This document shows positions 24,190-33,264 of a stretch of 64,000 bases of DNA, piece after piece (position 1 is the stretch's first letter; each line of letters starts with the position of its first letter). The DNA is from an uncultured Dorea sp. (lineage in GTDB: Bacteria > Bacillota_A > Clostridia > Lachnospirales > Lachnospiraceae): NCBI GenBank assembly GCA_910578865.1, contig CAJTRM010000009.1, positions 1 through 64,000 on the forward strand, read 5' to 3'. The notes beneath the pieces are model-generated. The model ran no database searches. It had not been told where the DNA came from and was given only the letters and a program-made list of their open reading frames with translations. A program made the translations under genes and the position numbers.

Positions 24190-24891
24190 TTATAATAATG
24201 CAGTGATGATCATTGCCGGGAAAATAGCAATTGTCAGATTCCACTGTGAGAGCCATTTGATCTGTTTTTTCTCTGCGATAATACATACGACTGCCATAAT
24301 GCCTGCTCCCAGCAAACATGCTACTGTTGTTTTGTCAATTGCCGTTAAGTATGTTGCGTTGTTTGCTCCAAGAGAACCGACCAGCGCCGAAGCTGAAATG
24401 ACAGGTAAAATGCTTCTTCCTACTTTCTTTACAATACCGTTCTGGATCCTGTCCATCTTGTCAGACGCAAAGGTACCAAATAAGATCCACGGGATAGATC
24501 CAAGGATCATTACTAACAAGGATGCTGCAAATGCGTTTTCTGTTATCTTATCAACGCCGACCTGAATTCCCGTTGCTGCAGATGCAAACTGAACTGCCAT
24601 CAGCTCAAACATGGAGTTCCCGACATAGGACAGTCTCATAAATCCTACCGGTCCTCCCATGATTGCCATAACTGCAAACATACCTGCAAGACATGCCACG
24701 GACGGCCCTATTGCCGTTATCACACTTGTCTTAACTGCTGTTCTCAGCTGACTGTCCTCCAGGCCAATCTCCTTTGCTGTCTTATAAGTCTTTTTCCACA
24801 TTTTTCCTGCCATGAATAATAAGAATACGACCGGAAGTCCGCATCCTAACCACATGATCGGGCTGTTTAACTGCGCTAAATTCATTTCCAT
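24190..24891 (-). CDS. Membrane transporter subunit A (DUF5058-like)
   Basis: 233 residues with six or so transmembrane helices, starting PIMWLGCGLPVVFLLFMAGK. Other conserved-looking blocks are AIGPSVACLAGMFAVMAIMGG and SALVGSLGANNATYLTAIDK. I place it tentatively in DUF5058, a clostridial membrane family often beside peptidase or amidohydrolase genes. It sits between the M20 amidohydrolase and its partner membrane gene. The adjacent hydrolases suggest uptake of an N-acyl or peptide-like substrate. Confidence 0.7.
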   Translation of the reverse strand: MEMNLAQLNSPIMWLGCGLPVVFLLFMAGKMWKKTYKTAKEIGLEDSQLRTAVKTSVITAIGPSVACLAGMFAVMAIMGGPVGFMRLSYVGNSMFELMAVQFASAATGIQVGVDKITENAFAASLLVMILGSIPWILFGTFASDKMDRIQNGIVKKVGRSILPVISASALVGSLGANNATYLTAIDKTTVACLLGAGIMAVVCIIAEKKQIKWLSQWNLTIAIFPAMIITALL

Positions 24892-24906
24892 TATTGTTTC
24901 CTCCTT

Positions 24907-26082
24907 TTACTTTGTGCTGACTCTTTCCTTTAGTTCTTCTTTTGCTTTATCTACAAGGCTCGGATCGTTGAACAGGTCTACACCCGTGTACGCAAGTGCT
25001 TTTGCTGCTCTCACTGCAATATCTGCTCCGCGTTTTCCTGCACACGCCTTTGCAAATGGCTCTGTGTGCGGCAAAGACGGATCGTCAATGCTGATCATCA
25101 CCTGTATAGCCGGGAATCGGTGGGAGAGATTTCCAACATCCGTAGATGCAACTCCCGCCGGCCTTTCATAAATATCAATATGCTCTCCCATTTTAACTAG
25201 GTTATCTTCTACAAGCTTTAAGAGAATCTCGTTCGGGATCATATCCAGATACGTAATACCGATCTCTTCAATATCTACCGTACAGTCTGTGGAAAGAGCC
25301 GCTGCCTTTGCACAATTATGTACACGAGATACAAGCTCATCTAATTCTGACTTTGTTTTTGCCCGAATCCCGAACTGGGCTTCTGTCAGCTCCGGAATCA
25401 CATTTGTTACGGCTCCGCCGTATGTTATGATTCCGTGGATCCGTGTATCCCCCTTCACGGTAACACGCATTCCGTTTACATTATTAAACATCTGAACGAC
25501 CGCTTCTACAGCGCTTCTTCCTTGCTCCGGGCATGCCCCTGCATGGGCCGGTTTCCCATGGAAGGTAAACTTATACTGCGCGATAGCCAGAGATTTATCC
25601 CGGATCACCGTCTCTGCTCCCGGATGCATCATCATCGCACAATCAATGTCATCCATAACACCCGCCTGATAAAGAATCTCTTTTCCGCCGCCGCTTCCTT
25701 CTTCAGAAGGTGTGCCGAGAACGACAATATTTCCGTCATACTCTCCCAGTGCTTCTGCAAGCCCTGCCGCGCCTGCTGCCGCGGAAGAGCCGATAATATT
25801 GTGCCCGCAGGAATGGCCGTTTGGAAGAGCGTCATACTCACAAAGGAAACCGATGGTTTTCCCTGCGCCCGTCCCCTTTTTCTCTGCGCGGAATGCCGTT
25901 TCCAGGCCTCCCACTCCCATTTCCACCCGGAACCCGTGATTCTCCAGGAACTTCTTAAGCGCTGCGCTGGCTTTAAATTCCTGAAACCCCATTTCCGGAT
26001 TGTCATAGATATACTCGCACAATTCCGTAATTTCTTCTCTGCTTTTTTCTATCATTGTCTCTACTTTACTTTTGTCATACAC
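24907..26082 (-). CDS. M20-family amidohydrolase (AbgB/HipO-like)
   Basis: 391 residues. The dinuclear zinc site is visible as LPNGHSCGHNIIGSS (His/Cys around 95-100), GTPSEEGSGG (Glu pair near 135) and MMHPGAETV (His near 155); the lid-domain dimerisation region follows. M20D enzymes remove acyl or aminobenzoyl groups from amino acids. It overlaps the racemase-like gene by 8 bases and precedes the transporter pair, which fits release of a free amino acid from an imported conjugate. Confidence 0.88.
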   Translation of the reverse strand: MYDKSKVETMIEKSREEITELCEYIYDNPEMGFQEFKASAALKKFLENHGFRVEMGVGGLETAFRAEKKGTGAGKTIGFLCEYDALPNGHSCGHNIIGSSAAAGAAGLAEALGEYDGNIVVLGTPSEEGSGGGKEILYQAGVMDDIDCAMMMHPGAETVIRDKSLAIAQYKFTFHGKPAHAGACPEQGRSAVEAVVQMFNNVNGMRVTVKGDTRIHGIITYGGAVTNVIPELTEAQFGIRAKTKSELDELVSRVHNCAKAAALSTDCTVDIEEIGITYLDMIPNEILLKLVEDNLVKMGEHIDIYERPAGVASTDVGNLSHRFPAIQVMISIDDPSLPHTEPFAKACAGKRGADIAVRAAKALAYTGVDLFNDPSLVDKAKEELKERVSTK

Positions 26083-26815
26083 TTCTTTTTCCTCCTTTCA
26101 TTTGAAAAACCGAGAGATCGGCAGCTTGCTCCGTCGGGAGATGAAGTCTCTTTAATACAGAGTACAGAAGTATCTGATTAACAGATAAGATCGGGACCTT
26201 TATCAATTCCATTAATTCCCCGATGATCGGCCGGAGATTATAGGTCGGGCTGTCAAATACAACCGCCTCCACGCTGCCGAAATCTGCCTCCTTTACTTTT
26301 CTGAGAATCAACTCACAATCTATCTGGGAAATTTTCATTCTGTCTTCACTTGTGCGTTCATCATATATGTTGATCAAGTTGATAACCTCTATATCATGGT
26401 TACAGAAAAATAACTGTTCCAAAAGATTCAGTTCCACTCCAAATGCGGATACAACGGCAATCCTTCTCAGGTTAAATGTCTTCAGGAATTTTTTCATTTC
26501 GAGCGCCGGCACGATAACCGGTCTTCCCGAGCGCTGTTCCAGCATGTTCACAATCTCGTAACCTCTGACTGCACTGCCCGTCATACTCGCCACAATAATA
26601 ATATCCGGATCGTGGTCCGCAAACTCATCCACAGCGCCCGGAAGCTTATCAAGGAACGCCATGAGTCCGTTATAGGAGACCTTCTCCAGCGGTGCATACG
26701 CCATCACGATCTCAACATGATCTGAAAGCGCCAGCCGGAACTCTTCTTCTGTAACATGTGTTTCGTCTCCCTCTACAGAAATAATTCCAATTACAGCTTT
26801 TTTATCTTTATGCAT
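26075..26815 (-). CDS. Asp/Glu racemase-superfamily protein lacking both catalytic Cys
   Basis: 246 residues with the two-domain maleate isomerase/arylmalonate decarboxylase/racemase fold: IIIVASMTGSAVRGYE at about 72-87 and AVVFDSPTYNL at about 184-194. Members normally have Cys in both places (ACTS and CT motifs). Here they read Ser77-Met-Thr-Gly-Ser and Asp-Ser189-Pro-Thr, so classic two-Cys racemisation is unlikely. It may be a decarboxylase, isomerase or binding protein with Ser/Asp chemistry. It lies between the opine dehydrogenase and M20 genes and overlaps the latter by 8 bases. Confidence 0.78.
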   Translation of the reverse strand: MHKDKKAVIGIISVEGDETHVTEEEFRLALSDHVEIVMAYAPLEKVSYNGLMAFLDKLPGAVDEFADHDPDIIIVASMTGSAVRGYEIVNMLEQRSGRPVIVPALEMKKFLKTFNLRRIAVVSAFGVELNLLEQLFFCNHDIEVINLINIYDERTSEDRMKISQIDCELILRKVKEADFGSVEAVVFDSPTYNLRPIIGELMELIKVPILSVNQILLYSVLKRLHLPTEQAADLSVFQMKGGKRSV

Positions 26816-26818
26816 ATA

Positions 26819-27874
26819 CTATTTCACACCTGCCTCAAGATAATGATTGATTTCCTCCGGGCTCATTCCTTTTAATCCGAAATACTCAAGCGTCCTGCCG
26901 TTTTTATAGAATTCCTCGTTATTAAGCGCTGATGCAATTGCAATCAGTCCTTCACACACCGGAGTCTCAACGCCGAATTCTTTTGCCAGAGACAGCATCA
27001 GGCTGTTTCCTGCATAAGCATCCTCTGCAATATAACGGTGATTGACATCCGTCGGGCCTTCCAGCCCTCTGAAGATTGTTAATTCCGGATGCTGCTCATA
27101 CTCGAGCAGATCATAGATCTGTCCTGCCGCCCTTCCCGCGGTGATTCCCATTTTCTCCATAACCTTTACTTTTTCTTCGTCTACCGCGCTGATCAGTGCT
27201 GCCACAGACGGTGACAGGCCGTCTCTGTATAACCGGAAATCTTCCGTAGTCTCCATCTTGGTGGTTCCCAGGATACTCCCTGCAAGGTGGATCGAGGTAT
27301 TTGGTGAGTTGAGCGCCGTTTCAAATACATTTTTCACTGCATGGCACGGATAAACTTCCTTCATAGCCTCTATATATTTTTCATTGTCCCTGGCCGGAAA
27401 TGCAGACATTCCTTTTTCTTTAAATGGAAATGCACTGATCAGTTTCCCGTCCGGAAGCATACGGCACGGATAAATATTTCCCTGCATCTCCCCTACAAGT
27501 ACCTTTTTGTCTCTGATCTTATTTTTTAAAATGACAGACGCACAGTTTCCTGCCGAGAAGCACACTACCTGTCCATCCTTCAGATACGGAACCATCAGAT
27601 CCATAAACCCTTCCTGTCTCTGAGCCATACAGCCGATCAGGATATACTCCGGATCTTCCATCGCTTCCTCAATACTGGTAGTAATATTGCTGAGCACTAC
27701 TTTTCCGTTTGCGGCATTTCCGGTGATCTCTACATATCCTCTTTCCTTGACCTCCATGATCTTAGACTCGTGGCCTTCCACTTCAAAAAGCGTCACTTCG
27801 TGCCCCTTCAGGGACAGATCCGCAGCCATCATAATTCCGGTTCCACCGCCGCCCATTACGGTAATTCGTCTCAT
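26819..27874 (-). CDS. Opine (octopine/nopaline) dehydrogenase family oxidoreductase
   Basis: 351 residues. The Rossmann start MRRITVMGGGGTGIMMAADL binds NAD(P), and ILIGCMAQRQEGFMDL and VCFSAGNCASVIL are in the style of octopine/nopaline dehydrogenases. The C-terminal helical domain (about 180-340) carries NSPNTSIHLAGSILGT, the His of which fits the catalytic region of this family. These enzymes reductively join or oxidatively split an amino acid and a 2-oxo acid. In a catabolic operon the oxidative direction (opine to amino acid plus oxo acid) is likely. Confidence 0.85.
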   Translation of the reverse strand: MRRITVMGGGGTGIMMAADLSLKGHEVTLFEVEGHESKIMEVKERGYVEITGNAANGKVVLSNITTSIEEAMEDPEYILIGCMAQRQEGFMDLMVPYLKDGQVVCFSAGNCASVILKNKIRDKKVLVGEMQGNIYPCRMLPDGKLISAFPFKEKGMSAFPARDNEKYIEAMKEVYPCHAVKNVFETALNSPNTSIHLAGSILGTTKMETTEDFRLYRDGLSPSVAALISAVDEEKVKVMEKMGITAGRAAGQIYDLLEYEQHPELTIFRGLEGPTDVNHRYIAEDAYAGNSLMLSLAKEFGVETPVCEGLIAIASALNNEEFYKNGRTLEYFGLKGMSPEEINHYLEAGVK

Positions 27875-27893
27875 CGTGTTCCCTCCTCATCTT

Positions 27894-29312
27894 CTAAATT
27901 GCAAGTAATTCGTGAATGACGGACATGTCCTCTACATTTTCAATATTCAGGACGAAATCAATCAATTTTTCTGCCTGTTCCGGAGTAACGGCAAAAGAAG
28001 CTTCTCTGCGGAATAAGTCGCAGAACTCTTCTCTTGTTAACATATCAAGCGGATGTCCTTTGTGTGTTCTCTGCGTTTTCTCGTATACTGTCCCGTCTTT
28101 CATTCTGATGGTGACTGTTTTCTCCGGATGGCTTCCGTTCTGATAGTAGTGGAAACACTCTAACAGTGTATCTTCTTTCCCCGGCCCGGATTTTACTTTC
28201 CTGCCATACTCAAGGATCTTCGGATCTTTGAATAATTTTTCTTCATACCAGTTAGGACCCGGCTGCGGATCAATGAGTGCCGCTGCGATCACATACGGGA
28301 TACTGAACTGCGCTTCCATAAGACTCTCAAATCCCTCCTCACAGAAGTGCATGCGGTACTGTGTCGGAGGATTTACTGTGATCTCTTCAATATCATCAGC
28401 TGCGATATTGTTTTCTTCTACAAGCAGCTTTACAAGCTCCACCGGTGTCTGTACCCACATATTGCCCGGCCAGTGTTTCACAAGGATGTCCATCAAGTAG
28501 TATATATTCTCATCAATTCCTTTATTCAGCCATGATCTGTCTACTGCCTTTGTAAGCTGTTCGCAGTACGCATAAGGAATGTCAAAACAATCCATCAGAT
28601 TCGCCACACCTTCTTTTGCACACATAGCTGCAAGCACACCGTTCTGTGCAGTCACACCATACTCATAATGATATGCGTTGCTCATGGTACCCTGCTGTAA
28701 GTTAGACGGCATCTTTGCATACAAGACACTCATCCCGAATGCTTGATTCATCTCTTCTTTCGATAAGCCCATTATCTTTGCCGCTGCGGCAGAAGCGGCA
28801 AAGATCTGCCAGTTTGCCAGAGCCCATCCCTGATTATGGTCAAAATCATCGGCCGGCTGAACTGCCATTGAGACTCTCTGATATACCTCAAGTCCTGCAG
28901 CCACGCCCTCGATAAATTCCTTTCCGCTTTTCTTAAGGCCCTCTGCTGTCGCCATTGCCGCCGGAACGGCGCCTGAGTTGGGGTGGCCTGCCCATGCACA
29001 GTCTTCCCAGTCAAGCATGTCCGCCAATGTTCCATTTGCAAATGCTGCACTTGCCATAGATAACTTCTCTCCTCCAAGCCATACTGACGCCTCCCCGCCT
29101 GCACCGCCGTTTGCCGCTTTTGCAACATTCACTGCCGCGCGGGACAGCCGGATCGGTTTTGCCGCAAGGGATACTCCAAGCGTATGAAGCGTTAACATTT
29201 TCACCCTTTCAATAACTTCCGCCGGAAGTGTGTCATACTGAATATCTACCGCATAATCCGCAAGCTTTTGTGTATACTTTGTATCATTTGTTGCGAAATA
29301 TTTTCTTCCCAT
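27894..29312 (-). CDS. MmgE/PrpD family protein, intact copy
   Basis: 472 residues, full length for the family. Typical blocks are MLTLHTLGVSLAAKP, ANGTLADMLDWEDCAW, AGHPNSGAVPAAMA, the central EAQFSIPYVIAAAL and C-terminal THKGHPLDMLTREEF. Known members are 2-methylcitrate dehydratase, cis-aconitate decarboxylase and iminodisuccinate epimerase, so substrates are small polycarboxylates or imino-dicarboxylates. Second gene of the sigma-54 operon. A related but broken copy lies at 31865-33030; the two align over their whole shared length. Confidence 0.9.
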   Translation of the reverse strand: MGRKYFATNDTKYTQKLADYAVDIQYDTLPAEVIERVKMLTLHTLGVSLAAKPIRLSRAAVNVAKAANGGAGGEASVWLGGEKLSMASAAFANGTLADMLDWEDCAWAGHPNSGAVPAAMATAEGLKKSGKEFIEGVAAGLEVYQRVSMAVQPADDFDHNQGWALANWQIFAASAAAAKIMGLSKEEMNQAFGMSVLYAKMPSNLQQGTMSNAYHYEYGVTAQNGVLAAMCAKEGVANLMDCFDIPYAYCEQLTKAVDRSWLNKGIDENIYYLMDILVKHWPGNMWVQTPVELVKLLVEENNIAADDIEEITVNPPTQYRMHFCEEGFESLMEAQFSIPYVIAAALIDPQPGPNWYEEKLFKDPKILEYGRKVKSGPGKEDTLLECFHYYQNGSHPEKTVTIRMKDGTVYEKTQRTHKGHPLDMLTREEFCDLFRREASFAVTPEQAEKLIDFVLNIENVEDMSVIHELLAI

Positions 29313-29333
29313 TTTCTCATAACTCTCCTTTCC

Positions 29334-30323
29334 CTATGATAAATCAATTACCGTTCCTATATTTTTCTCTTCTGCGCGTCTGTAGATCAGTTCCCCCACC
29401 GCAATATCCAGCGCTCCCATTCCCATGTGTGTGTAAACGATGATCTCGTCATCATTTTCCCGCCCCGGACATTTTCCTGTCGCGACTTCACCAAGATCTC
29501 CGTATACATCATCCATGCTCAGATTGTACGGTTTCAGATACGGCGCTTTCACGATCTGGTGGTAATCTGTGTCTTTGGATCCCATGAACCATTTGTCGGC
29601 TTTTCTTGAACACTCCGGATCAAGATCATGGAACGAATACAGGCCGGACACGAAAGTCCCCTTCTTCAGCCACTCATACATAACGATTGGTTTTCTCGCC
29701 GTCGTAACAAGCATTACGATATCCGCCGGCTCTACCGCTTCTTTTGCATCTGCAAATGTACGGATCCTGATCTGATCTCCGAATTCATCTTCCACTCTTT
29801 TCAGCGCTTCCGGGCTTCTGTCACAGACTCTCAGTTCTTCCAGACCCGGAAAAGCGACAAGGAAACTCCGGATTCCGGAAATACCTTCTGCACCGCAGCC
29901 GACAACAGTGAGAACCCTGGAATCTTTCCTGGCCAGATACTGTGCGGCCACGACGCCGTGTCCCCCTGCCGTACGCATGGTAGTAATGGGAGTCGCCTCG
30001 ATCATTGCATATGGCTGGCCGTTCTCTTCATGATTTAAGATCAATAGGTTCCCATAAGAGGATGGAATCCCTTCCTGCTGGTAGGTATACATATTTACCC
30101 ATTTCATTCCAATGATCTTTTTGTCTTTCAGGTGGGCCGGCATGGCAAGGATCATATTCGCATTTTCCTTTCCGTTCCAGATCGGTTCTTTTACCGGATG
30201 GAAGATTTCACCATTTCCCAAAGCTTTAAAGGTCTCGTCAACAACCTCAAGTACCTCTGCCGGCGTCACTAGCTTCTCGGCCTGTGATTTAGAAATCATT
30301 CTTACATTAATCGGATAACTCAT
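29334..30323 (-). CDS. Ornithine cyclodeaminase / mu-crystallin family protein
   Basis: 329 residues from ATG 30323. AAAGG lies about 10 bases before it; the alternative ATG 30332 is only 2-3 bases from that SD. Family features are the N-terminal sensor region (KLVTPAEVLEVVDETF), MIEATPITTMRTAGG with catalytic Arg, and the NAD site TVVGCGAEGISGIRSF. Members deaminate ornithine, reduce imines or act on iminosuccinate. It is the first gene after the sigma-54 promoter. OCD and opine enzymes are paired in known opine catabolism (Agrobacterium), which supports the proposed pathway. Confidence 0.88.
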   Translation of the reverse strand: MSYPINVRMISKSQAEKLVTPAEVLEVVDETFKALGNGEIFHPVKEPIWNGKENANMILAMPAHLKDKKIIGMKWVNMYTYQQEGIPSSYGNLLILNHEENGQPYAMIEATPITTMRTAGGHGVVAAQYLARKDSRVLTVVGCGAEGISGIRSFLVAFPGLEELRVCDRSPEALKRVEDEFGDQIRIRTFADAKEAVEPADIVMLVTTARKPIVMYEWLKKGTFVSGLYSFHDLDPECSRKADKWFMGSKDTDYHQIVKAPYLKPYNLSMDDVYGDLGEVATGKCPGRENDDEIIVYTHMGMGALDIAVGELIYRRAEEKNIGTVIDLS

Positions 30324-30366
30324 TTGGATCATTTCCTTTCGATTTATTTTCTTACCCAGTTATATA

Positions 30367-30383
30367 AGCAAAGTATGTGCCAA
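30367..30383 (-). promoter_or_regulatory. Sigma-54 (-24/-12) promoter of the catabolic operon
   Basis: On the minus strand TTGGCAC (30383-30377), five bases, then TTGCT (30371-30367): a match to TGGCAC-N5-TTGCW. The distance to ATG 30323 leaves a leader of about 30 bases. The divergent gene encodes a sigma-54 activator with GAFTGA, as expected. Confidence 0.88.
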
Positions 30384-30436
30384 TTTTTCTATCGATTTTA
30401 ACTTTTCCCTGTTTTTCAGCACAAAATAACTTTTAT

Positions 30437-30465
30437 TTGACAATTTATTTTCTGATATTTATAAT
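30437..30465 (+). promoter_or_regulatory. SigA promoter of the activator gene
   Basis: TTGACA (30437-30442), 17 bases, TATAAT (30460-30465): a perfect consensus promoter 45 bases before ATG 30510. It faces away from the sigma-54 promoter 55 bases to the left. Confidence 0.85.
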
Positions 30466-30509
30466 TACTATTAACTTTCGATATTAATATTAGGAGAATT
30501 TAATACTCT

Positions 30510-31799
30510 ATGAAACCAAAATCCAGACGAGAAAAAATATACCAGGCATTGACAGAGGCGACCTCCCGTTTTGACGTCAAAAACCCCGAGGCACATATTC
30601 ACTCCCTCCGTATTGATTCACTGGCTTCCGCAACAGAGATAAGTCCCAACAACATTAGTATGGAGCTGAACAAAATGTTTGCCGACGGGCTTGTCATGCG
30701 GGTAAGGGGTCGGCCGGTCACTTATTTTATCATCTCTGTTTTGGAAGAAAAGCTAGGGCAGCTGCTGCCCACCTATGAATTTCCGTCTATAGATTCGTTC
30801 TACGATTATCTGCATCCTTCCGAGGCTTCGGGCGGCGGTACAGATACAAACAGCCTGAATGCCACTGCCAGGTCCGACCTGGATTCACTGATCGGGCACA
30901 GAAGGAGTCTGCGTTCTCACATTGAACAGGCGAAAGCCGCCATCCTGTATCCGCCTCACGGTCTGGACACGCTGCTTACCGGGGCAACCGGTGTCGGAAA
31001 GAGTCACTTTGCAAACGCCATGTATGATTATGCAAAAAGAAGCGGGCGGATCTCCTCCGGCGCAAACCTGATCACCTACAACTGTGCAAATTACGCGGAA
31101 AATCCCCAGCTCGTCATGTCCCAGCTGTTTGGATATTCCAAAGGTGCGTTTACCGGAGCGGACTCTGACAAGCCGGGGCTTGTGGAACTCGCAGACAAAA
31201 GTATCCTCTTTCTGGATGAGATTCACCGTCTGAACCCGGAAGGACAGGAAAAATTATTCATACTTATGGACCGGGGAATCTTCCGGCGCCTCGGTGAAAC
31301 ATCCAAGACAAGACGCGCTGATGTACTCCTCATCTGTGCAACCACGGAAACTCCCCAGGAATCTATGCTCAGCACATTCCTCCGTCGAATCCCCGTGCAT
31401 ATTAAGCTCCCGAACCTTGAGGAACGTTCCATTGCGGAACGTCTCCAGCTTGTATTATTCTTTTTCTGGAAAGAAGCAGTGAATCTGAAAAAGGAAATTC
31501 GTATTGACCGGAATATCCTCAGCACATTTGTCCATTACCACTGCCCGAACAACATCGGACAGCTCTCCACGGATATCCGCCTCACATGCGCCAATGCACA
31601 CTACAAACATCTTCTCGAAGATAAAGATTATCTGGAAATTGAGTTTCACAACCTGGACCGGAATATTGCTCTGTCTCTTTTTACGATCGGAGGCAGCAGT
31701 AAGATCATTGATACGCTGCTTCAAAATGTCCCCATTGTCATCCACAGTAAGGATACGCTTCAGGACTGTTACAACAAGTATCTGATCAACGAGTCATAA
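30510..31799 (+). CDS. Short LevR-type sigma-54-dependent transcriptional activator
   Basis: 429 residues. An N-terminal winged-helix domain (about 5-75, IDSLASATEISPNNISMELN) is followed by an AAA+ domain (about 120-350) with Walker A GATGVGKS (158-165), the sigma-54 contact loop GAFTGA (212-217) and Walker B ILFLDE (232-237). LevR/LicR-type activators usually continue with PRD and PTS EIIA/EIIB domains to about 900 residues; this one ends 80 residues after the AAA+ core and a terminator follows within 20 bases, so it appears to be a naturally short form or an old truncation. It activates both -24/-12 promoters here by inference. SD AGGAG is somewhat far (13 bases) from ATG. Confidence 0.9.
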   Translation: MKPKSRREKIYQALTEATSRFDVKNPEAHIHSLRIDSLASATEISPNNISMELNKMFADGLVMRVRGRPVTYFIISVLEEKLGQLLPTYEFPSIDSFYDYLHPSEASGGGTDTNSLNATARSDLDSLIGHRRSLRSHIEQAKAAILYPPHGLDTLLTGATGVGKSHFANAMYDYAKRSGRISSGANLITYNCANYAENPQLVMSQLFGYSKGAFTGADSDKPGLVELADKSILFLDEIHRLNPEGQEKLFILMDRGIFRRLGETSKTRRADVLLICATTETPQESMLSTFLRRIPVHIKLPNLEERSIAERLQLVLFFFWKEAVNLKKEIRIDRNILSTFVHYHCPNNIGQLSTDIRLTCANAHYKHLLEDKDYLEIEFHNLDRNIALSLFTIGGSSKIIDTLLQNVPIVIHSKDTLQDCYNKYLINES

Positions 31800-31817
31800 T
31801 TTCCCGCTCCGATACGC

Positions 31818-31854
31818 AAAAAGGGCGGCCCACACAAGTAGGATCCGCCCTTTT
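31818..31854. terminator. Terminator between convergent genes
   Basis: AAAAAGGGCGG and CCGCCCTTTT enclose a 16-base loop, between the activator and the MmgE/PrpD pseudogene, usable from both sides. Confidence 0.8.
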
Positions 31855-31864
31855 ACGCGTAAAA

Positions 31865-33030
31865 TTATACAGTAAACAAATCTCCAAGAAGAGAGAGGTC
31901 GTCATATTCTTCGATGCTGCATAATACATCAATTGCTTTCTCTGCCTTTTCTTCTGATAAAACTCCCGCTGTCTGTAACCTGAATCTTTCTATGAATTCT
32001 TCGCGGCTCATCATATTAGCCGGATGTCCCGGATGACAGTCCATTTCCTGAGAATAAGAGTTCCCGTCTTTTGTTTTTATGGTTACAACCTTCTTTGGGT
32101 ATGTACCTGCCCTGAATTTTGCAAAGGAATCCATAAGCTGCTGCATTTCTCCGTCGCTCCCGTGGATCTTCTTCGCCAGAGCAAGAACGCCCGGATTTTT
32201 CAGATTTTCTTCGGAATACCAGTCTGCACTTGGTGTCCTGTCATGGAGCATGGCCGAGATGACATACGGGATACTGAACTGTGCAAGCATCATTGTCTCA
32301 TATCCGTCCTCTTCCAGCATCATTCGGCCGAATGTCGCCGGATCAATAATGATCTCCTCTACGTCATCCGGTTTAATATCATATTTCTCCGCAAGCTCTC
32401 AGACATGGTATTATGAGCAAGTACACTCGGAATCACACTGACAATTGCAGAGATGCCCAATGCCTGGTTGACTTTATCACTGTCCAGGCCAAGGATCTTA
32501 CATGCCGCTACTGTCCCTCCGAACACCTGCCAGCTTGTAAGCCCCCAGCCTTTGAATACGTCCCAGTCCTTTGGAGGCTGTACTACCATGGAAATTCTCT
32601 GATATACTTCGTAAGCCGCCACAATCGCTGTAAGGAAATCTTTCCCGCTCTTTTTATACTCTTCTGCCATCGCCCACGCTACAGGGATAATACTTGCCGA
32701 CGGGTGTCCTGTCCAGGAGCAGTCTTCCCAGTCAAGAGCATCTGCTAATGTTCCGTTGACAAGCGACGCATTCGCTGCACACATTTTATCCCCTGTAATC
32801 CATGCAGTGGCTTTTCCCCCCTCCCCTCCGTTCATCTGAAGGCCCAGTGTATTAGCATTCTCCGCGATCGGTACTTTCTTTGCTCCGATAGATACACCGA
32901 TCGTCTGAAGCGCGATCATTTTTGCCCGCTCAAACACTTCTGCCGGAATATCTTCGTATTTCAGATTTTCCACATAATCTGATAATGTTTTTGTGTAATT
33001 CGTTTCAATTTTGTTCATACTGAAGCTCAT
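31865..33030 (-). pseudogene. MmgE/PrpD family pseudogene (internal deletion and frameshift)
   Basis: The N-terminal part (33030-32359) reads MNKIETNYTKTLSDYVENL through AHNTMSE and then goes out of frame. The original frame resumes on another phase as LAEKYDIKPDDVEEIIID and continues to the end at 31865. Aligned with the intact 472-residue paralogue, about 85 residues between GTMS and VEENN are missing and the junction shifts frame, so no full protein can be made. It keeps an SD (AGAGG before ATG 33030) and its own sigma-54 promoter, so the loss looks recent. It probably once acted on a related substrate under the same activator. Confidence 0.9.
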
Positions 33031-33075
33031 CTCAATAACCTCTTATAATAATATTATTTTTCATAGATCATATAT

Positions 33076-33092
33076 AGCATTTTTCGTGCCAA
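33076..33092 (-). promoter_or_regulatory. Second sigma-54 promoter, upstream of the MmgE/PrpD pseudogene
   Basis: On the minus strand TTGGCAC (33092-33086), five bases, ATGCT (33080-33076). The invariant GG and GC are present. It resembles the 30367-30383 promoter closely, pointing to one shared activator. Confidence 0.78.
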
Positions 33093-33108
33093 TTTTATTC
33101 TCACAATA

Positions 33109-33134
33109 AAAAAAGCGCATTTCTGCGCTTTTTT
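33109..33134 (-). terminator. Terminator after the cvpA operon
   Basis: AAAAAAGCGCA-TTTC-TGCGCTTTTTT, a perfect 11-bp stem with T-run on both strands, about 130 bases after the CvpA stop and just before the sigma-54 promoter. Confidence 0.85.
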
Positions 33135-33264
33135 CAGGTCATATATTTTTGAAATTTTATAAATATCAAATCATTTCATAGTTGTGAGATTAATATTAAA
33201 TCTCATAACCATTCTGTCTCCCGGCAAGGCCTGAGGGATATTTATATAAAAGCCAATCCCTGCT

